This document shows positions 34,031 through 43,493 of a stretch of 64,000 nucleotides of DNA, in pieces. Source of the stretch: Xanthomonas sp. DAR 80977 (lineage in GTDB: Bacteria > Pseudomonadota > Gammaproteobacteria > Xanthomonadales > Xanthomonadaceae); NCBI RefSeq assembly GCF_041240605.1, contig NZ_CP162487.1:4285001-4349000 (forward strand), written 5' to 3'. The number at the start of each line of letters is the position of its first letter. The first letter of the stretch is position 1. Both the position numbers and the translations under genes were made by a program. Below the pieces are notes generated by a model, which made no database searches, had not been told where the DNA came from, and saw only the letters and a program-made list of their open reading frames with translations.

Positions 34031-35242
34031 ATGTCCAGCTATCTCTTCACCTCCGAGTCGGTCTCCGAAGGCCATCCGGACAAGATTGCCGACCAGATTT
34101 CCGACGCGGTGCTCGACGCGATCCTGACCCAGGACAAGCGTGCCCGCGTGGCCTGCGAGACCCTGGTCAAGACCGGCGTGGCGATCGTCGCCGGCGAGAT
34201 CACCACCAGCGCCTGGATCGACCTGGAAGCGCTTACCCGCAAGGTGATCCTGGACATCGGCTACAACAGCTCCGACGTCGGCTTCGACGGCGAGACCTGC
34301 GGCGTGCTCAACCTGATCGGCAAGCAGTCGCCGGACATCAACCAGGGCGTGGACCGCAAGAAGCCCGAGGAACAGGGCGCCGGCGACCAGGGCCTGATGT
34401 TCGGCTACGCCACCCGCGAGACCGACAGCTTCATGCCGGCGGCGATCCACCTGTCGCACCGCCTGGTCGAGCAGCAGGCCAAGATCCGCAAGAAGAAGAA
34501 CTCGCCGCTGGCGTGGCTGCGCCCGGATGCCAAGAGCCAGGTCACCCTGCGCTACGAGGACGGCGTGGCGACCGCGATCGACGCGGTGGTGCTGTCCACC
34601 CAGCACGACCCGGACATCAAGCAGAAGCACCTGGTCGAGGCCGTGCGCGAGGAAATCCTCAAGCCGGTGCTGCCGGCCAAGTGGCTGCACAAGGGCACCA
34701 AGTTCCACATCAACCCGACCGGCAAGTTCGTGATCGGCGGGCCGGTGGGCGACTGCGGCCTGACCGGGCGCAAGATCATCGTCGACACCTACGGCGGCTG
34801 GGCGCGCCACGGCGGCGGCGCGTTCTCCGGCAAGGACCCGTCCAAGGTCGACCGTTCGGCGGCCTACGCGGCGCGCTACGTGGCCAAGAACGTGGTCGCC
34901 GCCGGCCTGGCCGACCGCTGCGAAGTGCAGGTCTCCTACGCCATCGGCGTGGCCGAGCCGACCTCGATCTCGGTCACCACCTTCGGCACCGGCAAGATCG
35001 CCGACGACAAGATCGAGAAGCTGATCCGCAAGCACTTCGACCTGCGTCCGTTCGGCATCATCCAGATGCTCGACCTGATCCACCCGATGTACCAGCAGAC
35101 CGCCTCGTACGGCCACTTCGGCCGCACCCCGAAGGCGTTCACCTACACCGACGGCACCGGCGCGCAGCACAACGCCACCTCGTTCTCGTGGGAGAAGACC
35201 GACCGCGCCGAGGCCCTGCGCACGGACGCGAAGCTGAAGTAA
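34031..35242 (+). CDS. metK: S-adenosylmethionine synthetase
   Basis: Makes S-adenosylmethionine from methionine and ATP; 403 residues, slightly longer than the 384 of E. coli. It begins MSSYLFTSESVSEGHPDKIADQIS-type sequence, with His and Asp of GHPDK binding ATP and metal. GAGDQGLMFGYA is the methionine-binding loop, GGPVGDCGLTGRKIIVDTYGG the ATP-binding part, and GGGAFSGKDPSKVDRSAAY the catalytic loop. An insertion of about 18 residues (AKIRKKKNSPLAWLRPDAKS in part) carries a lysine run and is typical of some gammaproteobacteria. Alone in its transcript, with a strong terminator 25 bp downstream. It belongs to the methyl cycle with ahcY and metF further right. Confidence 0.96.
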   Translation: MSSYLFTSESVSEGHPDKIADQISDAVLDAILTQDKRARVACETLVKTGVAIVAGEITTSAWIDLEALTRKVILDIGYNSSDVGFDGETCGVLNLIGKQSPDINQGVDRKKPEEQGAGDQGLMFGYATRETDSFMPAAIHLSHRLVEQQAKIRKKKNSPLAWLRPDAKSQVTLRYEDGVATAIDAVVLSTQHDPDIKQKHLVEAVREEILKPVLPAKWLHKGTKFHINPTGKFVIGGPVGDCGLTGRKIIVDTYGGWARHGGGAFSGKDPSKVDRSAAYAARYVAKNVVAAGLADRCEVQVSYAIGVAEPTSISVTTFGTGKIADDKIEKLIRKHFDLRPFGIIQMLDLIHPMYQQTASYGHFGRTPKAFTYTDGTGAQHNATSFSWEKTDRAEALRTDAKLK

Positions 35243-35267
35243 GCCGGCTCGCCCGCGCTTGCATGGA

Positions 35268-35296
35268 AACGGGCCGCATTGCGGCCCGTTTTTTTT
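35268..35296 (+). terminator. Rho-independent terminator of metK
   Basis: A perfect 10-bp stem (aacgggccgc at 35268-35277, gcggcccgtt at 35281-35290) with a 3-base loop is followed by TTTTTT (35291-35296). Confidence 0.92.
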
Positions 35297-35370
35297 GGTT
35301 TTTCCCGGCGTTGCGCTCCATGCGCCGCCGCCAGAAAGCATTGCCAGGACGGCGTGCCAATTCCTCTCCT

Positions 35371-35436
35371 GTGGGAGCGACTTCAGTCGCGACGGGCATT
35401 ACCGACAGAGCCCGTCGCGACTGAAGTCGCTCCCAC
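35371..35436. repeat. Long palindrome of the gtgggagcgacttcagtcgc family
   Basis: Two 26-base arms, gtgggagcgacttcagtcgc... (35371-35396) and its exact reverse complement (35411-35436), are separated by 14 bases. It lies between metK's terminator and the phytase gene stop. This is the commonest dispersed repeat in the window (REP-like). Confidence 0.88.
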
Positions 35437-35501
35437 AAGCAAGCAGCAACGCTGCAGACGTACTTGCTGTAACGGCAAGGGTACCGGCTCGGGCACCCGG
35501 C

Positions 35502-36743
35502 TCAACCACGCCGCTGCAACGCCTCCTGCAGCACCGTCTGGAACTGCTGCAGCGTGCACAGCTGCGTCCTGGCGTCGCTGCAGCCCGGCACGTGCAGGGT
35601 CTGCAGCAGCGGCGGCTTGCGCAGGCTCAGCGGGGTCAGTTCGCGCAGCTGGTCCAGCGATTGCGCCTGGTAGCGCAGGCGCACGTAGCGCTGGCCGCTG
35701 CGGGTGTCGCGCAGTTGCTCGAGCACCAGCGCGCCGCCCGGCGGCGAGTCGTCGCGGCCGTAGCCGGGCAGATGGAAATGCAGGTCGAGCAGGCCGCTGA
35801 GCGCGGCGATATGGGTATCGCTGGCGACCAGCACGCTCAGCTTCGGCGCGTCCGCCACGCCCAGCGTGTCCAGCACCCGCCGCGCCAGCGGCGCGCCGGC
35901 GCGGGCGGCCATGTACTGCGGCCGCGCGTATATCTCGAACAGCAGCGCATGCAGCCGCGACACCACGCCGATGCGCTCGCGGGTGGCGCGGCCCCAGCCG
36001 ACCTGGTCCAGCGGCAGGCCTTCGGCGTATTGCAGGATGAACACCTCGGCGGTGCCGGAGGTCAGGTCCAGCGGACCGTGCATGGCGATGCCGCGGCCAT
36101 TGGCGCTTGCGCTCAGTGACGATGGCATCTTCGCGAAATCGCAGGTCTTGGCGCTGCAACCGAGGATCTGCTGCATCGTGCGCAATTCCTTCGCGTAGGG
36201 CGCGAGCACCGCGCCGGGACCGCCGGTCTGGCGCTGGATCGAGGCCACCGCGGCGTCCGCGTCGAAGTCCACCGCGCCGGCCTCGACCGGGCGGAACAGC
36301 GGATCGTCGCTGCCTTGCGGCCGATGCCCGGCCTGCAGCCCGCACCCGGGAGCCAGCGTCTCGGCCAGGATCTGCGCGCTGGCGATGGTGCGCTGGTCGG
36401 TGTTGGCGTACACGCTGACCGCGCCGGCGCCGGGGCAGCCCGTGGCCGGCAGCACGCCGTCGCGGACCAGCCATTGCCGGGTGTAGTCGCCGCTCAGCTG
36501 CACGCCAGTGCGACCGTGCGCGGTGAGCAGGCTGGCCGGCGTGTCCCATACCGGCCACGGCCGGTCGGCCAACGCCGCCGCCGCGGCCTCGCCCTGCAGC
36601 GGCGCGCGCACGCCGTGGCGGAACAGCATCACCACCTGCTCGACCTGCAGTTGCGGCGCCGGCGCTTCGCTGGCAGGCCGCGCATGCGCGCCGGCGGTCG
36701 CCGCCAGCACGGTCCAAAGCATCCACCGCATCCGCTTGCTCAT
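35502..36743 (-). CDS. Histidine acid phosphatase, phytase-like
   Basis: Secreted branch-2 histidine phosphatase of 413 residues, likely to free phosphate from phytate or sugar phosphates. A signal peptide ends near AHA-RPA. The active-site motif RHGVRAP spans 42-48; Arg and His act in phosphotransfer. The C-terminal motif is ASDTHIAAL instead of the usual GHDTN, so the family HD dyad is S-D here, with the proton-donor Asp kept. YANTDQRT and cysteine pairs (CPGAG, CGLQAG, CSAKTC, CSDARTQLC) fit the periplasmic AppA type. The start at 36743 gives a good signal peptide; an upstream ATG at 36926 is not credible. It follows the TonB receptor gene by 314 bp on the same strand. Confidence 0.87.
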   Translation of the reverse strand: MSKRMRWMLWTVLAATAGAHARPASEAPAPQLQVEQVVMLFRHGVRAPLQGEAAAAALADRPWPVWDTPASLLTAHGRTGVQLSGDYTRQWLVRDGVLPATGCPGAGAVSVYANTDQRTIASAQILAETLAPGCGLQAGHRPQGSDDPLFRPVEAGAVDFDADAAVASIQRQTGGPGAVLAPYAKELRTMQQILGCSAKTCDFAKMPSSLSASANGRGIAMHGPLDLTSGTAEVFILQYAEGLPLDQVGWGRATRERIGVVSRLHALLFEIYARPQYMAARAGAPLARRVLDTLGVADAPKLSVLVASDTHIAALSGLLDLHFHLPGYGRDDSPPGGALVLEQLRDTRSGQRYVRLRYQAQSLDQLRELTPLSLRKPPLLQTLHVPGCSDARTQLCTLQQFQTVLQEALQRRG

Positions 36744-37057
36744 CGTCGTTCCAGGAAAAAAGGGAAAAAGGAAACCGCTGGCTGCCCGACATCCATCGCA
36801 CTGCATGCCGATCCGATTGCAGCGCACGTCCGTGGCGATAGCGTGTCGGTCGCCGCGCCGCGGTGGGTCGGATACACCCGCGATCTCATCGCTGCCGCTC
36901 CACTGCGCAGCGGACACCCACACCACCTGCGCACGCCGGCTCGCCGGCGATCATGCGCCGGCGCCTCGCGCCCACCGACTGCATGCACGCCACCGCACGC
37001 GCCGCGGCAACATGCCGCGACGCGCGAGGGAAGCCGGTCCATGCACAGGCCGCTGGC
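36744..37057. other. Intergenic region between TonB receptor and phytase genes
   Basis: About 314 bp. A purine-rich stretch just before the phytase start (aaaaaagggaaaaagg on the plus strand) reads as C/T-rich on the coding strand. No terminator or REP unit was found, so read-through from the receptor is possible. Confidence 0.4.
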
Positions 37058-39868
37058 TCAGAACGTGTACTTCACGGTCAGCAGGCTGGTGCGCCCGGCA
37101 TCGACGATGTCCGAGATCGCAGTGCTGTTGCGGCCCACGTGCGCCCAGTAGCTCAGGCGGTTGGTCAGGTTCGCCACCGACAGGTCGGCGCGCAGATGCT
37201 CGTTCACCGCATAGCCCACGTGCAGGTCGACGCGGGTGATCGGCTTCACCCACAGGTCGTCCCAGCTGGCGCCCTGGTCCAGGTAGTCGTAGACCGACAC
37301 GTATTCGCCCGAATAGTGGTAGCTCAGGTTCACCGACAGCGGACCCTTCTCGTAGAACAGCTCGGCATTGGCCATCAGGTCCGGCGCGTTCTGGATGCGC
37401 TCGTCGTGGAAGCCGGTCATGCCCAGGTCGACGCGGGTGGACTGGCGGGTGACGTTGGCGCCGATGCCGAAGCCGTCCAGCGGCGCCGGCATGCCCTGCA
37501 GGGTCTGCCGCACCGCCGCTTCCACGCCCAGCACCTTGCCGTCGCCGCCGTTCTGCGGACGCACGTAGCGCACGTTGCCGCTGGTGCTCGCGCCGGCATT
37601 GGCCGCGTCCGAGCCGTTCTCGTAGATGTAGTCGGACAGGCGCTTGTAGTAGCCGGCCAGCATCGCGTGGCCGCCGACGCCATTGTCCCACTCGCCGGAC
37701 ACATCGACGTTGAGCGCCTTGATCGGCTTCAGATCGGGGTTGCCTTCGGTGATGGTGGTGATGCCATCGCTGGACACGTCGTAGTTGGAACCGCCGCCGA
37801 GCTGCACGAACGCCGGGCGCGTGTAGCTGGTCCACACCGAGGCGCGGTACACGGCGTTGGCGTTGCCCGGCCGGTAGTTCAGGAACACGCTCGGCAGCGG
37901 CTCGTCGTAAGTGGTGTGGTTGTTCTGGAAGTAGCCGGCCAGCTCGTTGCCGCTGCTGTCCTTGGGCATCGTCCAGTAGGTGTTGCGGATGCGGGTCTGC
38001 TCGAAGCGCAGGCCGGGGATGATCTCCAGGTCGCCGGTCTTGAACGTGGCCATCGCATAGGCCGCGGCCACCGCCTCGGTGCCGCGCATCGTCGCGCAGT
38101 TCTGGTTGTTGACCGCCAGGCTGCCGCAGGTGTCGAAGCTGCCCGGGGTCAGGTACTTGGCGATCGAGGCCTTCAGCGCCGAATTGCTCAGCTTGACCGT
38201 CGGATAGTCGTACTTGCCCGGATACACCGCATCGTAGCTGCCGCTGACCAGGCCGGTGTTCTCGAGCAGGGTGCCGTCGGTGAACTTGGCGGTGGTCCAG
38301 TCGCGCGAGGTGAATTCGCGCGAGCTGTCCACGTACTTCACGCCGAACTGCATGCTGCTCAGCGCGCCGTCATCGAAATCGTAGCGCGCGTCGAACTTGG
38401 CGCCGCCCTTCTTCTGGCCGCTGTAGGACTTGGTCAACTGGCCGTGGCGGCGCGCATACAGGCTGCCGATGTCGTCGGCCTGGTTCTGCATCGCCGTGGT
38501 CAGCTGCGGCACCGGGAAGCCTTCGCTGTCGTAGCTGATGAAGCTGTTGGCGCCGTACGGGAACTGGGTGGAGCTGTACTGGTCCACGCGTGCGGAGACT
38601 TCGATGTGGTCCGGGCGATCGTTGTCGCCGAAGCTGTAGAACAGGTTCGGCGACAGCGTCCAGTTGCCCAGCTGCTTGTCGGCGCCGAACTGGAACGTGG
38701 CCAGGTCGGCCACTTCCGGGTTGGTCTCGTACCAGTAGCGCACCGCGACGCGGTTGATCTGCGGCTGGTACACGCCGGTGCTGCCGATCTGGGTGTAGCT
38801 GACGCTGGCCGGCACGAACTGCGTATAGCCGGTGTTCTGCTCGGTCTTGGCGTAGGCGTAGGTGGCCCGTGCGTACAGCTGCAGGGTCGGATCCACGTGC
38901 CAGTCGAAGGAGACGTTGCCGCCGTAGCGCTTGGTGTCGCCGCCGGAGTAACCGATGTTGGTGCCGGTGGACTGCAGCGAATCTTCCGGATCGTAGCCGG
39001 CGGCCAGGGCGCCGGTCGCGGTGGTGCGGGAGAATTTCCACGAGCCGTCGTTGCGTGCGGCGGAAGAACTGGCCACTTCGCTGTTCACGTAATGGCGCTC
39101 GTCGTAGTAGGCGCTGGCGTAGATGCCGAACTGGTTCTCGCTGCCGAACTTGGCGTGGAACTCGCCGGCTGCGCCCTTGCCCAGGCCGCTCTCGTCGTAG
39201 TCGCGGGCGCGGCTTTCCATGCGTCCGCTGGCGGTGATGCTGCCGCCGATCGCGTCGCTGTAGTCGAAGCCGCTGGGGGTGCGGTAGTCGATGGTGCCGC
39301 CGATCGCATCGCCGTCCATCGCCGCGGTGGAGGTCTTGTTCAACACGATGGTCTGCAGGCCCGAGGGCGGCAGCAGGCTCAGCTGCACGCTGCGGCTGTA
39401 CGGCATGCCCTGGGCGACGTTGACGCCGTTGATCAGGTTGACGTTGTATTCGGCATTGAGGCCGCGCACCGAAGCGAACATGCCCTCGCCGCGCGCGGCG
39501 CCGTCGACGCCGCCGAAGTAGGACTGCCCGGTATTGACCACGTTGACGCCCGGCAGCAGGCCCAGCGCCTCGGCGATGTTGTGCACGGCGGTGTACTTCA
39601 GGTCGTCGGCCGACAGCACGTTGGCGGTGTTGCTGGCCGCCATCTGCATGTCGGCGGCGTTGTAGCGGTTCGCCGCGACGGTCACCGCCGTCAGCGTCTG
39701 CGCGTTGCTCTTGGCCGCGGCCGGCGCGGTGTCGTCGCTGGCGGTGCTCTGCGCCTGTTCCTGCGCGGCATCTTCGGCGTGGGCGGTGGCGGCGAGGGCC
39801 AGGCTCAGGGCCAGGGCGATGGAACCGGCAAGCCGATGCGGCCTGGCGCGGTGCGATACGTGGTTCAT
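37058..39868 (-). CDS. TonB-dependent receptor, large
   Basis: Outer membrane receptor of 936 residues with a signal peptide ending ATAHA-EDA. After a Gln/Ala-rich linker comes AVTVAANRYNAADMQ, a TonB-box region, and the plug: NIAEALGLLPGVNVV, MFASVRGLNAEYN, QTIVLNKTSTAAMDGDAIGG. The STAAMDGDAIGGTIDYRT wording is typical of the Xanthomonas/Caulobacter receptor group used for sugars and other plant-derived nutrients. The barrel ends in the Phe signature LLTVKYTF. The phytase-like gene downstream suggests a phosphorylated organic compound as substrate, but this is inferred only from position. The ATG at 39868 gives the expected signal peptide. Confidence 0.9.
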   Translation of the reverse strand: MNHVSHRARPHRLAGSIALALSLALAATAHAEDAAQEQAQSTASDDTAPAAAKSNAQTLTAVTVAANRYNAADMQMAASNTANVLSADDLKYTAVHNIAEALGLLPGVNVVNTGQSYFGGVDGAARGEGMFASVRGLNAEYNVNLINGVNVAQGMPYSRSVQLSLLPPSGLQTIVLNKTSTAAMDGDAIGGTIDYRTPSGFDYSDAIGGSITASGRMESRARDYDESGLGKGAAGEFHAKFGSENQFGIYASAYYDERHYVNSEVASSSAARNDGSWKFSRTTATGALAAGYDPEDSLQSTGTNIGYSGGDTKRYGGNVSFDWHVDPTLQLYARATYAYAKTEQNTGYTQFVPASVSYTQIGSTGVYQPQINRVAVRYWYETNPEVADLATFQFGADKQLGNWTLSPNLFYSFGDNDRPDHIEVSARVDQYSSTQFPYGANSFISYDSEGFPVPQLTTAMQNQADDIGSLYARRHGQLTKSYSGQKKGGAKFDARYDFDDGALSSMQFGVKYVDSSREFTSRDWTTAKFTDGTLLENTGLVSGSYDAVYPGKYDYPTVKLSNSALKASIAKYLTPGSFDTCGSLAVNNQNCATMRGTEAVAAAYAMATFKTGDLEIIPGLRFEQTRIRNTYWTMPKDSSGNELAGYFQNNHTTYDEPLPSVFLNYRPGNANAVYRASVWTSYTRPAFVQLGGGSNYDVSSDGITTITEGNPDLKPIKALNVDVSGEWDNGVGGHAMLAGYYKRLSDYIYENGSDAANAGASTSGNVRYVRPQNGGDGKVLGVEAAVRQTLQGMPAPLDGFGIGANVTRQSTRVDLGMTGFHDERIQNAPDLMANAELFYEKGPLSVNLSYHYSGEYVSVYDYLDQGASWDDLWVKPITRVDLHVGYAVNEHLRADLSVANLTNRLSYWAHVGRNSTAISDIVDAGRTSLLTVKYTF

Positions 39869-40470
39869 GTGGATTCCATCAGGACGTGGGGGTGGTGTCC
39901 CGGCACGCGACGACGCCGCGGCCGGAGAAGGCAAAGCGCTGCCCGTATCGCCGGCATCGAGCAGGCGACTGGGCGACCATCTGGGGGAGGTTCCGTGTCG
40001 GAGCCGGGCCGTGCGAACTGACGTCCCGTTAACAACTGCGGCGCATTGTGTGCGGCGATGTTTGCAGATGCGTGACGGAGTTCATATGTGAACGAAAACG
40101 CGATACATGGCGATGCATACGTGCGTATCGCAGGCGCACATGGTGTCAGCGCGTTCTCCTGACACCTGGCTTATGCAACGCCACTGCAGGAGCGGCTTCG
40201 GCCGCGACCAACGCAGCGGCGGACCTACCGGCCGCGGGCAAAGTCGGGGCTGAAGCCCCTCCTACAGCGCACCCAGCCGGCTTGCCGCATGACCTTGTGG
40301 GAGCGACTTCAGTCGCGACGAACGACGTGGTGGCTCGTGCCGGCGGCGGAATCAGTCTAGGCTGAAGTCTTTGCTACGGTGCACCCAGCCAGCTCGCCGC
40401 AATTCCTTGTGGGAGCGACTTCAGTCGCTCCCACAAGCTGCAATGGCCCGGCACACATCAACGGCCCAGA
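39869..40470. other. Intergenic region with receptor promoter and REP cluster
   Basis: Gap of about 600 bp. The half next to the receptor holds an AT-rich segment with ttaacaac and an imperfect inverted repeat around gcatacgtgcgtatc (about 40108-40130) that may be an operator. The half next to the hydrolase gene is filled by at least four REP-like units (40186-40435). No coding sequence is seen. Confidence 0.55.
40186..40435. repeat. Cluster of four REP-like units
   Basis: Units at 40186-40209 (aggagcggcttcggccgcgacc), 40243-40266 (ggggctgaagcccctcctac), 40297-40320 and 40410-40435. The last is a perfect 26-base hairpin of gtgggagcgact and agtcgctcccac. The last two units are preceded by similar 30-base leaders (gcacccagcc...gccgc...ccttgtggg), so a larger module was duplicated. 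Confidence 0.85.
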
Positions 40471-42408
40471 TCACTCCGACGCGATCTGCGCATGCAGGAT
40501 GCGGCGAACCTCCAGGATCGCCTGCGGCGTCTCCTGCACGCTGTGCCCGGAGGTGATGACCAGCTCCGATGCGGCGCCCTCCAGGTGCGCGCTGCGGTAC
40601 GGCACCAGCCCGTCGTCGGCGTCGGCCAGCGGTACCGCCGGATCGCGCCGGGCGATGATCGAGTGGTAGCGCACCGCCGGCGAGATCGGCAGCTCGGCGG
40701 CCGCGCGCACGAACGGATCGGTATCGCGCAGATTGTCGATGCCGTTGGGCAGGCGTGGCGGCACGCCATCGTCGCCGCCGATATCGCGCATCACGTCGGT
40801 GAAGCGCGCCAGCAAGGTGGCCGGCAGGCGGATCAACCCGCCGACCAGGCGACCGATGCGGCCTTCGGCGAACGAGGTGCCGCGGTGCGGCGCGGCGATG
40901 AAGATGGCGCGGTCCACCTGCGGCAGCGGCGCGAAGCGCAACAACGGCTGCAGCCGCTCGCGGATGCGCGCGCCACGCTCGCCGCTCAGGTCGCGGCCGG
41001 CGAGCAGGTCGTTCCAGATGCGATCGCCGGAGTTGCTGACCAGCAGCCGCGCGATGACACCGCCCATGCTGTGGCCGATCAGCACCATGTGCCGCGAGGC
41101 CGGCGCCTGCCCCTGCGGATCGAAGTCGTGCAGGGTCTGCTGCAGCAGCGTCTCGATCTGCGCGCGGTTCCAGGCGATCGGCATGTTGGTCGGGTAGTAG
41201 ACCTGCCAGATCTGGTAATGGCGGCGCAGTTGCTCGTCGCCCATGATCTCGTTGGCGACGTTGACCCAGGCTTCGGGACTGCTGGCCAGGCCGTGCAGCA
41301 TCAGCACGATGCGCCGGTTCGGGTCGTAGGGCTGCATCAGGTACAGGTGCGGCTGCTCGAGGCCGTACTGGCGCCCGAGCATCGAGCGCAGCGACTGCTT
41401 GGCGAAACCCGAACGCGCCAGCCACAGCCCGTACGCGGCGGTGAAGTTGGCGGCCAGCGGCAGCCGCTGACCGTGCACCACGACCTCGTTGTCGCGGTAC
41501 GGATCGTATGGCGCGATCACCACGCTGTGCGTGTCCAGCACTTGCGCCAGGCTGTCGCCGTCGAAGCGCAGCAGCACGGTGGTCGGCGCGTACGACAGTT
41601 CGCTGTAGCCGGCGGTATCGCGGCGCGCCTGGCCCGGATCCGCGGCCAGCACCGCGGTCGGATCGCCGACCTGCGCCGGCGACACTTCCGCCACCAGTTC
41701 GGCGCCGAACCCGTCGCGGCGATAGGTGCTGCGCAGGCCCTCGAAGCGCAGCGAGGCGGCAGGCACCATCGCATTCGGCCGCGCCACCCCGCCCGGCAGG
41801 CGGAAGCTGTCCAGCTGCGCGCGCGCCTGCCAACCGGCGGTGGCCAGCGTGTCGTCGTCGTGCAACTCGCCGCTGGCGCTGCGCGCGCGCCAGCGCTCGA
41901 ACAGGGTGCCGACCACATGCTGCACCGCGTAGTTGTAGTAGTCGCGCACCTGCGTCTGCCGGTCCTCGAAGGCGCGCGCGCTGGCCGGGCGTTCGGTATA
42001 GAACAGGTAGGCATAGGCGTAGCGCGCGGTTTCCAGCCATGCCTGCAAGGCCGCATCGTCGAGCGCGGCGGTGCCCTTGGGGGTACGCGTGGTGGCCGCG
42101 CGCAGCCACAGTTCCGACAGCGCCGCCAGGCGCCGCTCCTCGTCCAGCCCCTGCACAGTGCGCAATTGCGCGGCGCAGGCGGGGATGTCCGCCTCGCAGG
42201 CCTTGCGCTCGATCGCGACCACGCGCAGCGTTTCCTGGCTGGCGTCGCTGAGCTCGCCGGTGCTGAGCACGTCGCCGCGCTTGGTCGCGATGTAGTCGCC
42301 GGCCGCGCGCGACTGCACGGTGACCATGGCGCAGCCGGAGCCGGCGAGCAGGCCCACCGCCAGCAGCGCGCGCGCCGCCAGCTGCCGCACGACGCGGGCG
42401 GCGCGCAT
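40471..42408 (-). CDS. Alpha/beta hydrolase lipoprotein
   Basis: Predicted lipoprotein of 645 residues with an esterase or lipase fold. The lipobox LLAGSGC places lipidated Cys at residue 26. A domain of about 300 residues with no known motif precedes the hydrolase: VLMLHGLASSPEAWVNVANE (oxyanion strand), LIGHSMGGVIARLL with the nucleophile Ser in GHSMG, AAPHRGTSFA, DDGLVPYRSAHLEGAASE for the Asp/Glu element and SGHSVQETP with the likely catalytic His. It is the third gene of an operon after TetR and DUF4105; the start overlaps the DUF4105 stop (TGATG). Substrate unknown; probably a lipid or ester at the envelope. Confidence 0.88.
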   Translation of the reverse strand: MRAARVVRQLAARALLAVGLLAGSGCAMVTVQSRAAGDYIATKRGDVLSTGELSDASQETLRVVAIERKACEADIPACAAQLRTVQGLDEERRLAALSELWLRAATTRTPKGTAALDDAALQAWLETARYAYAYLFYTERPASARAFEDRQTQVRDYYNYAVQHVVGTLFERWRARSASGELHDDDTLATAGWQARAQLDSFRLPGGVARPNAMVPAASLRFEGLRSTYRRDGFGAELVAEVSPAQVGDPTAVLAADPGQARRDTAGYSELSYAPTTVLLRFDGDSLAQVLDTHSVVIAPYDPYRDNEVVVHGQRLPLAANFTAAYGLWLARSGFAKQSLRSMLGRQYGLEQPHLYLMQPYDPNRRIVLMLHGLASSPEAWVNVANEIMGDEQLRRHYQIWQVYYPTNMPIAWNRAQIETLLQQTLHDFDPQGQAPASRHMVLIGHSMGGVIARLLVSNSGDRIWNDLLAGRDLSGERGARIRERLQPLLRFAPLPQVDRAIFIAAPHRGTSFAEGRIGRLVGGLIRLPATLLARFTDVMRDIGGDDGVPPRLPNGIDNLRDTDPFVRAAAELPISPAVRYHSIIARRDPAVPLADADDGLVPYRSAHLEGAASELVITSGHSVQETPQAILEVRRILHAQIASE

Positions 42409-43493
42409 CAGTCCGCCGCTCCGGACGCTTCCTCGCCGGGAATGCCCACGCGGATGCGCTGCGAGAAGTCGGCGCCGGCCCCGGCCTGGCGCGCGCGCGC
42501 GCCGATGCGCCCGCGCGCCTGCAGCGTGGCCAGCGCATAGCCGGGCACGAAGCCGTGCTGCGCATAGACGTAGGACGGCAGGTAGCCAGACAGCAGCAGG
42601 CGGTAGTCCAGCGGCAGCTGCGGTTCGAACTTGCGTACCAGCTCGAACACGATGGTGGTGCAGTTGCTGGTGGCGGTGTTGTAGAACTTCGGCGTGCGCT
42701 GCAGCTGCTGCGCCTGCGCCACGTACCCCATGAACAGCTGGCGCAGCTGCGCGCGCGGGATGTTCAGCCGGTACAGGTAGACGTCCTCGCCGCGCACGTT
42801 GCTGCGCACCGCCAGGATGTCGCGCTCGTCGGCGGCGATCATCACCTGCTCGAAGTTGCGGAAGAACCCGGCCAGCGCCGAGAACGCTTCGCCGCGCTCC
42901 TTGCGGATCTCCAGCGAGAACACCACCCGGCGGCCGTCGTCGAAGCCGAACGAGACCAGGGTGTGGGCGATCGCCGGCCCCATCCAGTAGGACAGCGCCA
43001 GGTCCGCCGAGACCAGCCGGTCCAGGTCGTACTGGCGGGTTTCCCAGCGCGGCGTGTAGTCGCTGTCGCTGCGCCAGGCGAAGTTGCGCACGTTGTGCAG
43101 GGTGACGATGTGGCCTTCGACCTGCGGCTGCAGCGGCTGCGCCACGTCGTCGGCCCAGTCGCGGTTCTGCTCGGGCAGCAGCTGCGACCAGCCGAACACC
43201 AGGCCGGCGCAGGCGACGGCGAAGATCCACGGCAGCACGCGGTACTCGCGGGGATGGCGCAGGCCCCACAGCGCGGCGCCGCCCATCGCCAGCCACAGCA
43301 GCGCCGAGGCGTAGCGCACCACGCTGCCGGTATGCGGCAGGTAGGCCAGGAACAGCGCGCCCCAGATGCCGGCCAGCACGATCGCCAGCGCCGCCAGCGC
43401 GCGCAGCAGGCGCAGCGGCCAGCGCGGCCGCACGGCGTCGCGCGCGGCCACGCCGGCGTCGCTGCCCTGCCCCTGGCCGCGCCGCCGACTCAT
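42408..43493 (-). CDS. DUF4105 membrane protein
   Basis: Membrane-anchored protein of 361 residues. Two or three N-terminal helices (LLRALAALAIVLAGIWGALFLAYL, SALLWLAMGGAALWGL, ILPWIFAVACAGLVFGW-like) precede a periplasmic domain of the DUF4105 family, with HIVTLHNVRNFAWRSDSDYTPRWETRQYDL, AHTLVSFGF and FYNTATSNCTTIVFEL. The conserved Cys-Thr-Thr and His residues suggest an NlpC/P60-like papain fold, so it could be a cell wall or lipid acyl hydrolase. It overlaps the TetR gene by 4 bp and the hydrolase gene by one base, so all three are co-translated. Confidence 0.86.
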   Translation of the reverse strand: MSRRRGQGQGSDAGVAARDAVRPRWPLRLLRALAALAIVLAGIWGALFLAYLPHTGSVVRYASALLWLAMGGAALWGLRHPREYRVLPWIFAVACAGLVFGWSQLLPEQNRDWADDVAQPLQPQVEGHIVTLHNVRNFAWRSDSDYTPRWETRQYDLDRLVSADLALSYWMGPAIAHTLVSFGFDDGRRVVFSLEIRKERGEAFSALAGFFRNFEQVMIAADERDILAVRSNVRGEDVYLYRLNIPRAQLRQLFMGYVAQAQQLQRTPKFYNTATSNCTTIVFELVRKFEPQLPLDYRLLLSGYLPSYVYAQHGFVPGYALATLQARGRIGARARQAGAGADFSQRIRVGIPGEEASGAAD

